DNA from: Nocardioides sp.
GTDB taxonomy: Bacteria; Actinomycetota; Actinomycetes; Propionibacteriales; Nocardioidaceae
NCBI GenBank assembly: GCA_037045645.1
Contig: JBAOIH010000001.1
Span: forward strand, 248,001-312,000
Direction: 5' to 3'
Length of the DNA stretch: 64,000 nucleotides
Part shown: positions 37,852 through 46,299 of the stretch, piece by piece
Layout: every line of letters begins with the position of its first letter
Position numbering within the stretch: the first letter of the stretch is position 1
Translations under genes and position numbers: made by a program
The notes under the pieces: model-generated
Database searches by the model: none
Told to the model about the DNA's origin: nothing
Seen by the model: the letters and a program-made list of their open reading frames with translations, nothing else

Positions 37852-38799
37852 TCACAACCCCATCGCCCGACCCGCCTCGGCCAGCACCGGCTCGGTGACC
37901 TGCCGACAGCGTGCGGCGCCGCGCTCGAACACCGAATGCACGTACGCCGGGTCGGCCGCCAGTTCGTCGTACGCTTTTCGAATCGGCGCCAACGTCTGGA
38001 CCACACACTCGGTCACCGCAGCCTTGAGTGCGCCATAGGTCTCGATCCCGGCTGCGCTGCCACCGCACGCCGTGAGGATGTCGAGCAGATTCGTGACGCC
38101 CGGCTTCGCCTCACGGTCCGCGCGTACGGCCGGCGGTCCGACGTCGGAATCGGTCACCGCGCGCGAGACCTTCCGGCGTACGACATCGGGCGGATCCAAC
38201 AGGAAGATCGTCCCCGGGCCGTCGACCGACTTCGACATCTTGCGCGTCGGCTCCGCCAGATCCATGACTCGTGCACCCGCGACCGGCGTCGCGATCTCGG
38301 GCACCGTGAAGACCGGCCCGTACGCCGCGTTGAAACGCATCGCCAGATCGCGGGTGAGTTCGACGTGTTGGCGCTGGTCGTCGCCCACCGGGACGACAGT
38401 CGGTCGGTAGAGCAGGATGTCGGCGGCCATCAGCACCGGATAGGTGAACAGCGACGCGCGTACGGATCGGTCCCGCCCCTTCTCCTTGAACTGGATCATC
38501 CGCCCCAGTTCGCCGGTCGTCGCGGTGCATTCGAGCAGATACGCGAGTTGTGCGTGCGCCGGCACGGCGCTCTGTCGGAACAGGCACGCGTCGTCGAGGC
38601 CGACGGCCAGCAGCAGCGCTGCCATCTCGTCGCTGCGGGCGCGCAAGAGAGCCGGGTCGTGCCGCGTCGTCATCGCATGCAGGTCGGAGAGGCCATAGAA
38701 GGCGTCGTCTTGCCGGGCGGCCATCGGACGCAAGGCTCCGAGCAGATTGCCCAGCGTCAGTCGGCCCGAAGGGGTGAGAAGGGAGAGGGAGCGGGTCAT
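37852..38799 (-). CDS. trpS: Tryptophanyl-tRNA synthetase, likely auxiliary (TrpRS1-like)
   Basis: TrpRS charges tRNA-Trp. The class I signatures are SGRLTLGNLLGAL (HIGH-like, with TLGN) and RKMSKSVDG. LSDLHAMTTRHDP and VPVGDDQRQHVELTRDLAMRFN are further TrpRS features. At 315 residues it is short. The start ATG 38799 has AAAGG upstream. A trp-type attenuator precedes it. Streptomyces coelicolor TrpRS1, an indolmycin-resistant auxiliary enzyme, is regulated in this way and lies in a comparable neighbourhood. This suggests that a housekeeping TrpRS exists elsewhere; that part is inference. Confidence 0.9.
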   Translation of the reverse strand: MTRSLSLLTPSGRLTLGNLLGALRPMAARQDDAFYGLSDLHAMTTRHDPALLRARSDEMAALLLAVGLDDACLFRQSAVPAHAQLAYLLECTATTGELGRMIQFKEKGRDRSVRASLFTYPVLMAADILLYRPTVVPVGDDQRQHVELTRDLAMRFNAAYGPVFTVPEIATPVAGARVMDLAEPTRKMSKSVDGPGTIFLLDPPDVVRRKVSRAVTDSDVGPPAVRADREAKPGVTNLLDILTACGGSAAGIETYGALKAAVTECVVQTLAPIRKAYDELAADPAYVHSVFERGAARCRQVTEPVLAEAGRAMGL

Positions 38800-38844
38800 G
38801 GAGTGCCTTTCGATGACGGCGCCTGTCGCGGCGGCAAGGGCATC

Positions 38845-38918
38845 GAAATGACGAAAGCCGCCCGAAGGCGGCCTGGGTGCGTGGGATGCGCGCGTACGAG
38901 GTCCGCCGGTCAGGCGGC
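38845..38918 (-). promoter_or_regulatory. Ribosome-mediated transcription attenuator of trpS
   Basis: In the transcript, CCGCC right after the Trp codons (38917-38913) can pair with GGCGG (38907-38903). That GGCGG can alternatively pair with the CCGCC inside the terminator's left arm (38872-38867). The terminator is GCCGCC-UUCG-GGCGGC (38872-38857) followed by a U-rich stretch. A ribosome stalled on the two UGG codons would cover stem 1 and allow the antiterminator, so low Trp-tRNA would raise trpS expression. Confidence 0.75.
38857..38872 (-). terminator. UUCG-loop intrinsic terminator of the trpS leader
   Basis: A 6-bp GC stem capped by a UUCG tetraloop is followed on the transcript by UUUCGUCAUUUC. 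This is the strongest intrinsic-terminator shape noticed in the window and it lies 57 nt before the trpS start. Confidence 0.8.
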
Positions 38919-38945
38919 CCACCACAGGTTGGAAGTCGTACGCAC
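38910..38945 (-). CDS. trp-type leader peptide with tandem Trp codons
   Basis: GTG 38945 opens an 11-codon peptide (M)RTTSNLWWAA ending at TGA 38912-38910. Two adjacent TGG codons occupy 38924-38919. A weak GAGA ribosome binding site lies upstream. The stop codon sits inside the first stem of the attenuator, as in classical amino-acid leaders. Confidence 0.7.
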   Translation of the reverse strand: MRTTSNLWWAA

Positions 38946-39004
38946 GAGGGCAAGTCTCGCATGCCGCTCGGCGTCGGACGAACGCGAGCGGTAACGTGCG
39001 AAGC

Positions 39005-40189
39005 ATGGAGACGTGCCCGGGTCCCGCAACGGTGGTGTTCGATCCACGACTGACGGGATACAACTTCGGGCCAACGCACCCGATGTCGCCCGTCCGGGTC
39101 GACCTGACGATGCGGTTGGCCGAGTCACTGGGGCTGCTCAACGAACGGCTGCGCCGCGTGGACGCGCCGGTCGCCAGTGATGACCTGATCGCGACCGTGC
39201 ACGACGAGGCGTTCATGGACTCGGTCAAGCGGGTCGGCGCGAGCGGTGCGGTCGATCTCGCGCACGGCCTCGGCAGTGACGACAACCCGGTCTTCTCCGG
39301 CATGCACGAAGCCTCCGCGCATGTCGTCGGCGCCTCGGTCGAGGCGTTTCGTCAGGTGTGGGAACGCGAGAGTCTGCACAGCGTCAACATCACCGGCGGG
39401 CTGCACCACTCGATGCGCAGCGCGGCGAGCGGCTTCTGCGTCTACAACGACATCGCCGTAGGCATCCAGTGGCTGCTCGACAACGGCGCGCAGCGGGTGG
39501 CGTACGTCGACGTCGATGCCCACCATGGTGACGGCGTCGAGCGGATCTTCTACGACGACCCGCGCGTGCTCACGATCTCGTTGCACGAGACCGGCCAGAT
39601 GCTGTTCCCCGGCACGGGGTTCCCTGGCGACACCGGGGGTGAGGGCGCGGAGGGGTCGGCGGTCAACGTCGCACTGCCGCCCGGCACCTCTGATGCGGGC
39701 TGGTTGCGCGCGTTCCATGCGGTCGTACCCGCGATCCTGACCGAGTTCGCGCCTGACGTCCTGGTCACCCAACACGGCTGCGACTCGCATATGGAGGACC
39801 CGCTGACGCACCTCATGCTCAGCGTTGATGGACAGCGCGCGAGTTATCAGGCACTGCACGAGTTGGCCCACCAGATCTGCGACGGCCGCTGGGTCGCGAC
39901 GGGTGGCGGCGGGTATGCCGTCGTCGAGGTGGTCCCGCGCGCCTGGACCCACCTCCTGGCGATCGCATCGGGGCAGGAACTCGATCCCCGCGGCGCGATC
40001 CCCGCCGAATGGCGCTCGTACGTCGACTCCGCCCTCGGCCGCACCGCGCCGTCGCGGCTCACCGACGGTCGTACGCCCGCCTGGCGCGACTGGGCTGCGG
40101 GCTATGACCCCGACACGTGGCTCGACCGCGCTATCCACGCGACCCGGGAGGCGGTATTCCCGCTGCACGGGCTCGATCCGATGCCGTGA
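39005..40189 (+). CDS. acuC: AcuC-type histone deacetylase family protein
   Basis: Class II-like zinc deacetylase signatures are VNITGGLHHSMRSAASGFCVYNDIAVGIQWLL (tandem His), RVAYVDVDAHHGDGVERIFYDDPRVLTISLHE (zinc Asp and His) and DVLVTQHGCDSHMEDPLTH, plus WVATGGGGYAV. AcuC in Bacillus and Streptomyces reverses acetylation of acetyl-CoA synthetase. 394 residues from ATG 39005. The gene is divergent from trpS; only 59 nt separate its start from the leader peptide start. Confidence 0.9.
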   Translation: METCPGPATVVFDPRLTGYNFGPTHPMSPVRVDLTMRLAESLGLLNERLRRVDAPVASDDLIATVHDEAFMDSVKRVGASGAVDLAHGLGSDDNPVFSGMHEASAHVVGASVEAFRQVWERESLHSVNITGGLHHSMRSAASGFCVYNDIAVGIQWLLDNGAQRVAYVDVDAHHGDGVERIFYDDPRVLTISLHETGQMLFPGTGFPGDTGGEGAEGSAVNVALPPGTSDAGWLRAFHAVVPAILTEFAPDVLVTQHGCDSHMEDPLTHLMLSVDGQRASYQALHELAHQICDGRWVATGGGGYAVVEVVPRAWTHLLAIASGQELDPRGAIPAEWRSYVDSALGRTAPSRLTDGRTPAWRDWAAGYDPDTWLDRAIHATREAVFPLHGLDPMP

Positions 40190-40357
40190 ATGAGGCGAAA
40201 CTGGACCAAATCAACTCGACACGCCGGATCCCATAAGTTTCTTGGGTCAATCTCTTCCCCATAAGTCACACCTGGCCCTATTGTCACTCTGGCTTGACAT
40301 GCATGGTCACCGGTGGGGAAGCCGGTGGCATGTCGACTAGAAGGATTTGGTGCGCCA
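40190..40357. promoter_or_regulatory. Promoter region of the small HTH gene
   Basis: This gap is locally AT-richer than its surroundings. CCCATAAGT occurs twice in direct orientation (40230-40238 and 40258-40266), and TTGACA lies at 40294-40299. No convincing -10 element is spaced correctly. The repeated element could bind a regulator, perhaps the HTH protein itself; this is a guess. Confidence 0.3.
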
Positions 40358-40570
40358 ATGCCCAGTTCACCCGACCACGCGAGCGACATCTCGGAGGTCA
40401 AGTTCCTGACGGTCGCGGAGGTCGCCGCGATGATGCGGGTGTCGAAGATGACCGTGTATCGCCTCGTCCACGGTGGTGAACTGCCCGCTGTCCGCGTCGG
40501 CCGTTCCTTCCGCGTCGACGAGAAGGACGTCCAGGCGTACCTGGAGAAGAGCTTCTACTCCGCAGGATGA
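40358..40570 (+). CDS. Excisionase-type helix-turn-helix protein
   Basis: The 70-residue protein carries a MerR/Xis-like winged helix: FLTVAEVAAMMRVSKMTVYRLVHGGELPAVRVGRSFRVDEKDVQAYLEKSF. ATG 40358 follows AAGGA by 12 nt. It is the counterpart of the conserved Rv0500A between proC and bS22 in mycobacteria, so it is a chromosomal regulator and not a phage gene. Its 3' end, including the stop, is duplicated downstream. Confidence 0.8.
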   Translation: MPSSPDHASDISEVKFLTVAEVAAMMRVSKMTVYRLVHGGELPAVRVGRSFRVDEKDVQAYLEKSFYSAG

Positions 40571-40693
40571 GGAGTGAGCCGGAGTCGAGGCCTAGGCCTC
40601 GGCGGAGGCGAGCCCCGCAATGCCTGCGGCATTCAGGACCGCAGGATGAGGAGTGAGCCGGAGTCGAGGCCTAGGCCTAGGCGGAGGCGAGCC
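40561..40693 (+). repeat. 54-bp direct duplication of the HTH gene's 3' end
   Basis: Copies at 40561-40614 and 40640-40693 differ at one base. Copy 1 contains the gene's last codons and TGA; copy 2 is non-coding. Each holds the near-palindrome GAGGCCTAGGCCT. The duplication is directly followed by repeat array C. Confidence 0.85.
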
Positions 40694-40704
40694 AGGCTGA
40701 CGCC

Positions 40705-40882
40705 GACCTGTCGCGTCTGCTCCGCGCAGACCCCTCGACCTGTCGCGTCTGCTCCGCGCAGACCCCTCGACCTGTCGCGTCTGCTCCGCGCAGACCCCTC
40801 GACCTGTCGCATCTGCTCCGCGCAGACCCCTCGACCTGTCGCATCTGCTCCGCGCAGACCCCTCGACCTGTCGCATCTGCTC
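40705..40882 (+). repeat. 32-bp-period repeat array C, 6 copies
   Basis: Core copies start at 40705, 40737, 40769, 40801, 40833 and 40865. Copies 1-3 read GCGTC and copies 4-6 GCATC, so the array grew by local duplication after a point change. The spacer CGCGCAGACCCCTC lets GTCTGC pair with GCAGAC as a 5-nt-loop hairpin. A lone inverted partial core (GCAGACGCGACAGGT) is at 40936-40950. No gene lies in 40571-41044. Confidence 0.92.
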
Positions 40883-41044
40883 GAGTTCTCCACAACCGCG
40901 AGTGCAAACGCGACAACTCGACGGGTCCTGAAAATGCAGACGCGACAGGTGGGCGGATTATTGGCGCAAGCCGACGGCCGGTACGCTGACTTGGTCCTAC
41001 CGGACCGGGGAGACCCCGGGTCTGGTCAGTTGGAAAGGTATTCC

Positions 41045-41146
41045 GTGGGTTCTGTCATCAAGAAGCGCCGCAAGCGCATGGCCAAGAAGAAGCACCGCAA
41101 GCTGCTGAAGAAGACGCGCGTGCAGCGTCGCAAGCTCGGCAAGTGA
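41045..41146 (+). CDS. Small ribosomal protein bS22 (AURKAIP1/COX24 domain)
   Basis: The 33-residue very basic protein MGSVIKKRRKRMAKKKHRK... continues LLKKTRVQRRKLGK. This matches the bS22 subunit found near the decoding centre in mycobacterial ribosomes. GTG 41045 has GGAAAGG upstream. It is easily missed because of its size. Neighbours match mycobacteria (HTH gene before, epimerase after). Confidence 0.9.
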   Translation: MGSVIKKRRKRMAKKKHRKLLKKTRVQRRKLGK

Positions 41147-41173
41147 CCGCACGACCCGAGTGATCGCGTAGCC

Positions 41174-42223
41174 ATGGGCAGGACGGTTCTCGTCACGGGG
41201 GTGTCGCGCGATGTGGGTCGCCGCTACGCGCGCGCCGTCGCCGACCACCCTGACGTAGACCGTGTGATCGGCGTCGACGTCGTGCCTCCCCGTGGTGACA
41301 TCGGCGCGGTCTCCTTCCACCGCGCCGACATCCGCAACCCGGTCATCGCCAAGGTCCTGGTCAAAGAGGACGTCGACACGGTCGTCCATGCCAGCGTGAT
41401 CGCCACCCCCGGCAGCGCCGGGGGGCGGATGACGATGAAGGAACTCAACGTCATCGGCACGATGCAGTTGCTGGCTGCCGTGCAGAAGACGGCGAGCGTA
41501 CGCAACCTGATCGTCAAGTCGACCGCGACGGTCTATGGCGCCGGCCCGCGCGATCCTGCTATGTTCACCGAGGACATGACGCCCAAGCGGTTGCCGCGGT
41601 CGGGCTATGCCAAGGACATCTTCGAGATCGAGGGGTACGTCCGGGGGTTCGCGCGCCGTCGCCCCGACGTACGCGTGACACTGCTGCGCCCGGCCAACGT
41701 CATCGGCCCGCATGTGGTGAGTCCGATGACCTCGTACTTCCGGCTGCCGGTGATCCCCACCGTCCTCGGCTTCGATCCGCGGCTGCAGTTCCTGCACGAG
41801 CAGGACATGATCGCCGCGCTGACCCATGCGGTCGTGACCGACGTGTCGGGCACGTTCAACCTTGCCGGCGACGGCGTGATGTTGATGTCGCAAGCCGTAC
41901 GCCGCCTCAAGCGACCCAGCCTGTCCCTGCCCAGTTTCGCGGTCGGCCAGCTCAGCAGTGTGCTGCGACAGGCCGGGGTGGCTGACTTCTCGCCCGAGCA
42001 GGTGGGGTTCCTGACGTACGGTCGCGGGCTCGACACGACCCGGATGCGCACCGAGTTCGACTTCGAACCACGCTTCTCCACGGCCGAGGCCTTCGCGGAC
42101 TTCGGTCGTGACCTGACCGCGAGCAGCGGCATCCGCGAGCGGGTGCTCGACGAGTTGGCCGACGTCCTGCCCGCTCCTCGTACGAAGACTCGACTCACGG
42201 CCGTAGCGGGAGAGCGAAGATGA
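41174..42223 (+). CDS. NAD-dependent epimerase/dehydratase (extended SDR)
   Basis: The NAD motif TVLVTGVSRDVGRRYARAVADHPDVDRVIGVD is a variant of TGxxGxxG. Asp in HRADIRN, the active-site Ser/Thr in VKSTATVYG, and Tyr-Lys in SGYAKDIFEIEGYV complete the SDR set. LRPANVIGP follows. It corresponds in position to mycobacterial Rv0501 (galE2). A sugar-nucleotide substrate is usual for the family but unproven. 349 residues; it overlaps the acyltransferase by ATGA. Confidence 0.82.
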   Translation: MGRTVLVTGVSRDVGRRYARAVADHPDVDRVIGVDVVPPRGDIGAVSFHRADIRNPVIAKVLVKEDVDTVVHASVIATPGSAGGRMTMKELNVIGTMQLLAAVQKTASVRNLIVKSTATVYGAGPRDPAMFTEDMTPKRLPRSGYAKDIFEIEGYVRGFARRRPDVRVTLLRPANVIGPHVVSPMTSYFRLPVIPTVLGFDPRLQFLHEQDMIAALTHAVVTDVSGTFNLAGDGVMLMSQAVRRLKRPSLSLPSFAVGQLSSVLRQAGVADFSPEQVGFLTYGRGLDTTRMRTEFDFEPRFSTAEAFADFGRDLTASSGIRERVLDELADVLPAPRTKTRLTAVAGERR

Positions 42224-43500
42224 GCACTCATGAACCCATCCGCGATAACGACAACGTGATCCCGATCGGCACCGGCGGTCGCCCTGGTCGCGGATCGGGC
42301 CGCAAGCGCCCCTCGTCTGCCGCGCGCGGGCTGGCGGGCAACCGAGCAGCCGACCGCAAGTCGGCCCAGCAGCAGGAGACAGGGCAGCCGAAGGCGGGCA
42401 AGCTCAAGACCGGCCGACCGAAGGCACCCAAGGCGGCATCAGCCTCCGCAAAAGCAACGAAGACACCGGTCCCAGCCAACACGGCCCCAGCCAGTACGGG
42501 CACTGCCAAGACGGCCACCAAACGCGTACGCAAGGCACCTCCTCCCAAGCAGGCCTCCAGCACCGCCAGAGCCGCCGCGACCACCCACGACCGCGGGGCC
42601 GTCCCGGGAGTCGGGGCGGCCGAGTGGCGCCGTGCGATCGAGACCGGCGCGTTCGAGGTGTTCGGCCCCGACTGGGAACGCCAACTGGCGCACGCCGTGG
42701 CTTACCTGCGGCGCCGGGTGACTGGTGACTATGCGGTGGACGAGTTCGGGTTCGACCCCGAGCTCACCGAGCGCTTCCTGATGGCGGTGCTGCGCCCGAT
42801 CGCGCAGAAGTGGTTCCGCATCGAGGTTCGCGGTCTGGAGAACATCCCGATCGAGGGCGGGGCCCTGGTCGTGTCCAACCACTCCGGCACGGTCCCGGTC
42901 GACGGGATGATGACGATGTCGGCGATCTTCGATGCCACCGGTCGCCACCTGCGCCCCCTCGGTGCCGACCTGGTCTTCAAGATGCCGGTGGTCAGCGCCG
43001 TGGCCCGCGCGACGGGCGCCACGTTGGCCTGCAACGAGGACGCCGAGCGGATGCTGCGCGGTGGTGAATTAGTCGGGGTCTGGCCGGAGGGGTTCAAGGG
43101 CATCGGCAAGCCGTTCTCCGAGCGCTACAAGTTGCAGCGTTTCGGCCGCGGTGGATTCGTGTCCGCGGCGCTGCGTACGAAGGTCCCGATCATCCCGCTG
43201 TCGGTGGTCGGCGCAGAAGAGATCTATCCGCTCGTCGCCAATCTGCCGACCTTGGCGCGCTTGCTGGGGATCCCCTACGTCCCGATCACGCCGTTCTTCC
43301 CGCTGCTCGGCCCGCTCGGGTTGGTGCCGTTGCCGTCGAAGTGGCTGATGGAGTTCGGTGAACCCATCCGTACGGATGCCTTCGACGACGTCGCGGCCGA
43401 CGACCCGATGCTGGTCTTCGACGTGACCGACCAGGTGCGAGAGACGATCCAGCAGACGCTCTTCGAACTGCTCAAAGATCGCACCTCGGTGTTCGGCTGA
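42220..43500 (+). CDS. Lysophospholipid acyltransferase-like protein with basic N-terminal extension
   Basis: Residues ~1-130 are Lys/Ala/Pro-rich and disordered. The catalytic PlsC-type domain begins with LVVSNHSGTVPVDGMM (the family's HX4D motif), followed by VGVWPEGFKGIGKPFSERYKLQRFGRGGFV (substrate glycerol-phosphate pocket) and VPIIPLSVVGAEE. It corresponds to Rv0502. The N-terminal extension may bind the nucleoid or membrane; nothing in the sequence decides this. 426 residues. Confidence 0.8.
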   Translation: MSTHEPIRDNDNVIPIGTGGRPGRGSGRKRPSSAARGLAGNRAADRKSAQQQETGQPKAGKLKTGRPKAPKAASASAKATKTPVPANTAPASTGTAKTATKRVRKAPPPKQASSTARAAATTHDRGAVPGVGAAEWRRAIETGAFEVFGPDWERQLAHAVAYLRRRVTGDYAVDEFGFDPELTERFLMAVLRPIAQKWFRIEVRGLENIPIEGGALVVSNHSGTVPVDGMMTMSAIFDATGRHLRPLGADLVFKMPVVSAVARATGATLACNEDAERMLRGGELVGVWPEGFKGIGKPFSERYKLQRFGRGGFVSAALRTKVPIIPLSVVGAEEIYPLVANLPTLARLLGIPYVPITPFFPLLGPLGLVPLPSKWLMEFGEPIRTDAFDDVAADDPMLVFDVTDQVRETIQQTLFELLKDRTSVFG

Positions 43501-43541
43501 CGCGAGGAGTGACTCTTGCACGCACAGGGCGGTAACGACCG

Positions 43542-44927
43542 ATGACGCTGGACCAGGCTCCCTCAGACCTGGCCGCGCAGGCGTTGGCCCGGACACGTGC
43601 GGCGTACGGCACCGGGCGCACCCGGTCACGTGCCTGGCGCCTGACCCAGCTCGCGGGGCTGGAACGCTTCTGTGCCGAACGCGAGACCGAGATCGTGGCG
43701 GCCCTGGAGGCCGACCTGCGCCGCCCCGGATTCGAGACCTGGCTGAGCGAGATCGCCGGCGTCGTGGCTGAAGCCGGACATGCGCGTCGACACCTCCGGC
43801 GTTGGATGCGCGCGTCACCTCGCCGGGTGCCTTTGACCCAGTTGCCCGGGTGGGCGATGAGTCGACCTGAGCCGAAGGGCACCGTGCTGGTCATCGGCGC
43901 CTGGAACTATCCGGTCCTGCTGACGCTGGGTCCCGTGGTCTCGGCCCTGGCGGCTGGGAACAGCGTGGTCCTCAAGCCGTCGGAGCTGGCCCCCGCCACG
44001 TCGCGCCTGCTTGCGACCTGGATTCCGCACTACCTCGACCCGGAGGCGGTGGCGGTGGTCGAGGGAGACGGCGACCTGACGCAGGCTCTCCTCGCGCAGG
44101 GCGTGGACCACGTCGTGTTCACCGGGGGCGGCGCCGTGGGCAGGCATGTCCTTACCGGGGCTGCGCAGCACCTCACGCCGGCGACCCTGGAGCTCGGAGG
44201 CAAATGTCCGGCGATCGTGGACGAGAGCGCCGACCTGGAGATCACGGCCCGGCGACTGGCCTGGGTGAAACTCTTGAACTCGGGACAGACCTGCATCGCA
44301 CCCGACTACGTGCTCGCGCACGAGGCCGTACGCGACGAGCTGGTCGAGCGCATCGCGGCGACCATCGTCGAGATGCGTGGAGCCGACCCCTCGGATCAGC
44401 CGATCGTCAACCCACGCCACTTCGAGCGACTCGCGAGTGCGCTCGACGCCACGCGGGGGCGCATCCACCTCGGAGGTACGGCAGACCCGGTCGAGTGCCG
44501 CATCGCGCCCACTGTGGTCGTCGACGCCGACCCGGACGAACCCCTGATGACCGAGGAGATCTTCGGACCCATTCTGCCCGTCCTCACGGTGAAGTCGCTG
44601 GGCGAAGCCATCGAGTTCGTCAACGAGCGCGACAAGCCCCTGGCCGCGTACCTCTTCAGCCGCTCCAGAACGTCGCGTCGACGCATGGTCGCAGAAGTCT
44701 CGGCCGGAGGCATCGTGGTGAATCACGCGGCCATGCACTTCCTGGTGCCGTCACTGCCCTTCGGTGGGATCGGCCAGAGCGGCATGGGCGCCTACCACGG
44801 GCGCACCGGCTTCCTGGAGCTGAGCCATCAGAAGGCGGTGCTGGTACGCAGCTTCCGGCCGGACCCCACCGTCGTGTATCCCCCTTATTCGGCGACGGCG
44901 ATGAAGTTCATCCGCAGGATCCGCTAG
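43542..44927 (+). CDS. Aldehyde dehydrogenase, family 3-like
   Basis: WNYPVLLTLGPVVSALAAGNSVVLKPSELAPATSRLLA is the NAD-binding entry, VVFTGGGAVGRHVL the turn, TLELGGKCPAIVDESADLE holds the general-base Glu, and LNSGQTCIAPDYVL the catalytic Cys. PLMTEEIFGPILPVL and LPFGGIGQSGMGAYHG complete the ALDH3 pattern. The C-terminal MKFIRRIR is basic and could contact membrane. It likely oxidises long-chain or aromatic aldehydes. 461 residues; convergent with the anti-sigma-like gene with almost no gap. Confidence 0.9.
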   Translation: MTLDQAPSDLAAQALARTRAAYGTGRTRSRAWRLTQLAGLERFCAERETEIVAALEADLRRPGFETWLSEIAGVVAEAGHARRHLRRWMRASPRRVPLTQLPGWAMSRPEPKGTVLVIGAWNYPVLLTLGPVVSALAAGNSVVLKPSELAPATSRLLATWIPHYLDPEAVAVVEGDGDLTQALLAQGVDHVVFTGGGAVGRHVLTGAAQHLTPATLELGGKCPAIVDESADLEITARRLAWVKLLNSGQTCIAPDYVLAHEAVRDELVERIAATIVEMRGADPSDQPIVNPRHFERLASALDATRGRIHLGGTADPVECRIAPTVVVDADPDEPLMTEEIFGPILPVLTVKSLGEAIEFVNERDKPLAAYLFSRSRTSRRRMVAEVSAGGIVVNHAAMHFLVPSLPFGGIGQSGMGAYHGRTGFLELSHQKAVLVRSFRPDPTVVYPPYSATAMKFIRRIR

Positions 44928-46172
44928 TCAGCCGGCTTCGGGGCTGGGGCGCGCGTTGGGACGCTCGTCCGGCAGTCCGGTGATGACGGGCAGCGAGACC
45001 GACGGCAAGATCGTGGTGATCTCGGACGGCAGGACTGTCGGCAGCGCGCTGGTGATCGACGGGATGATCGCGGTCACCGACGGGAGGATGGTCGGGAGGG
45101 TCGGCAGCACCGAGGTCACCGAGATCGTCGGCAGGGTCACGGTGGGCAGCGACGGCGTGACGGAGACGGTCGCCTTGGTGGTGGGGGTGTTCCCGACCGT
45201 GGGTTGCTGCGTCGTGGTGGGGGGAGCGAGTGTCGGTTGCTGGGTGGGCATGAACGTAGACGTGGACGTGGGTGCCGCCGTGGCTGTGGTGGTGCCCACC
45301 GTGCCGGGGGGCGTAAAGCGGTGCTTCCTGCCCGGCTTGTGCCCAGCGGTGGAGGCGTCGAGGGAGGACTCTGCGCGGTTGAGTTTGCCGGCCAACACGG
45401 CGGGGATCTCGACTATGCCGGGGCCACCGCACTTCTTGCACGCCTCGTCGGCCAGGCGGTCGATGTCGAGCACGGTCTCGACCGCCGTACGCAACTCGTC
45501 GTCTGCTTCGGCCGGCGTGCTGTGCGCGAGTGCGGCGAGAGAGTCCAGGCTGGTCGCGGCGAACGACTTCAGGTCGGCGATGGCCTCGTCGTCTGCACCG
45601 GCCGAATAGGCCGCGAGCAGGTCGTTGGCTCCGCCACGAGCCTGTTCGCTGAAGTCCGCCAGCGCGGTCTCGCTGTCGGCCGGGTCCGCGTCGGAGCGCT
45701 CGGCCAACTCGGCCGCCTCGTCGAGACGCTCGGTGGCGTACGCCAACAGCTGCCGACCGCTCGCCTCGTCGCCGAACGTGAACACCGACCGACCGGATTC
45801 GATGGTGCGCTTGATCGGATAAAGCAGGTCGCCAGGCACGGCGGCTTGAGCCAGCGCACCGACGCTGCCGACGCCGCCGACCAGCGCGAGCCCGGCGACG
45901 GCGAGACGGAAGCGACGAGTCCGCGACGGCGCCGCTGGTGATCGGGTCGGGCGCGGTTGGACGAGCAGCGCCGTGTCCGCCTCGGCGAGCAACGATGCAC
46001 GCAGGGACGCGCTGAACTCCGGGCGCGGCGACGGTTGCTCGATCGAATGCAGCGCGCCGACGAGTTTGAGGAGTTCGTCGTACGCCGGGTCGTGCGGCGC
46101 CGACGGATCCTCGAGCAGTCGCTCGAACTCCTCCGATTCACGCCCTGAGCCGAACCGCGATCCCATCAGCAT
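44928..46172 (-). CDS. DUF5667 membrane protein, RsbN-like anti-sigma candidate
   Basis: The N-terminal ~85 residues (SEEFERLLEDPSAPHDPAYDELLKLVGALHSIEQPSPRPEFSASLRASLL) form a short cytosolic helical region. One membrane helix follows (RLAVAGLALVGGVGSVGALAQ). The DUF5667 domain (AVPGDLLYPIKRTIESGRSVFTFGDEASGRQLLAYATERLDEAAELAERS) would be outside, then a ~130-residue Thr/Pro/Val-rich tail. Streptomyces RsbN, next to bldN, binds sigma BldN. The same adjacency and gene order here point to an orthologue. ATG 46172 or 46166 is the start. Confidence 0.7.
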   Translation of the reverse strand: MLMGSRFGSGRESEEFERLLEDPSAPHDPAYDELLKLVGALHSIEQPSPRPEFSASLRASLLAEADTALLVQPRPTRSPAAPSRTRRFRLAVAGLALVGGVGSVGALAQAAVPGDLLYPIKRTIESGRSVFTFGDEASGRQLLAYATERLDEAAELAERSDADPADSETALADFSEQARGGANDLLAAYSAGADDEAIADLKSFAATSLDSLAALAHSTPAEADDELRTAVETVLDIDRLADEACKKCGGPGIVEIPAVLAGKLNRAESSLDASTAGHKPGRKHRFTPPGTVGTTTATAAPTSTSTFMPTQQPTLAPPTTTQQPTVGNTPTTKATVSVTPSLPTVTLPTISVTSVLPTLPTILPSVTAIIPSITSALPTVLPSEITTILPSVSLPVITGLPDERPNARPSPEAG

Positions 46173-46299
46173 GTTCCGTTTCTGTGCGCGCGGGGGTTCG
46201 GTCCTTGCCGGGTCGGCTCAGCCTCTGACATCTGGCCCAACGACCGGCAACCGGCCGGGGTTATGGGCGCGACCGCGAAAATCTTCTCGATCATCGACA

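Noticed and set aside
38996..39004. GTG 38996 as the acuC start
   Set aside because: ATG 39005 is closer to the family's usual N-terminus and the added three residues have no support.
40358..40570. Phage excisionase
   Set aside because: No integrase, attachment site or phage gene is near, and a matching gene stands at the same place in mycobacterial chromosomes.
40705..40882. CRISPR array
   Set aside because: Regular spacing at first suggests CRISPR, but the repeat is only 18 bp, spacers are 14 bp and near-identical within an array, and no cas gene is in the window.
40592..40916. Small minus-strand genes encoding Gly-Ala-Asp-Ala-Thr-Gly-Arg repeats
   Set aside because: All three minus frames are open only because the 32-bp unit lacks stops. 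The repeated peptides are a by-product of the DNA repeat.
40574..41044. Extended N-terminus of the bS22 gene
   Set aside because: The extension consists of the duplicated 54-bp segment and repeat array C; the true protein is the 33-residue basic peptide with its own ribosome binding site.
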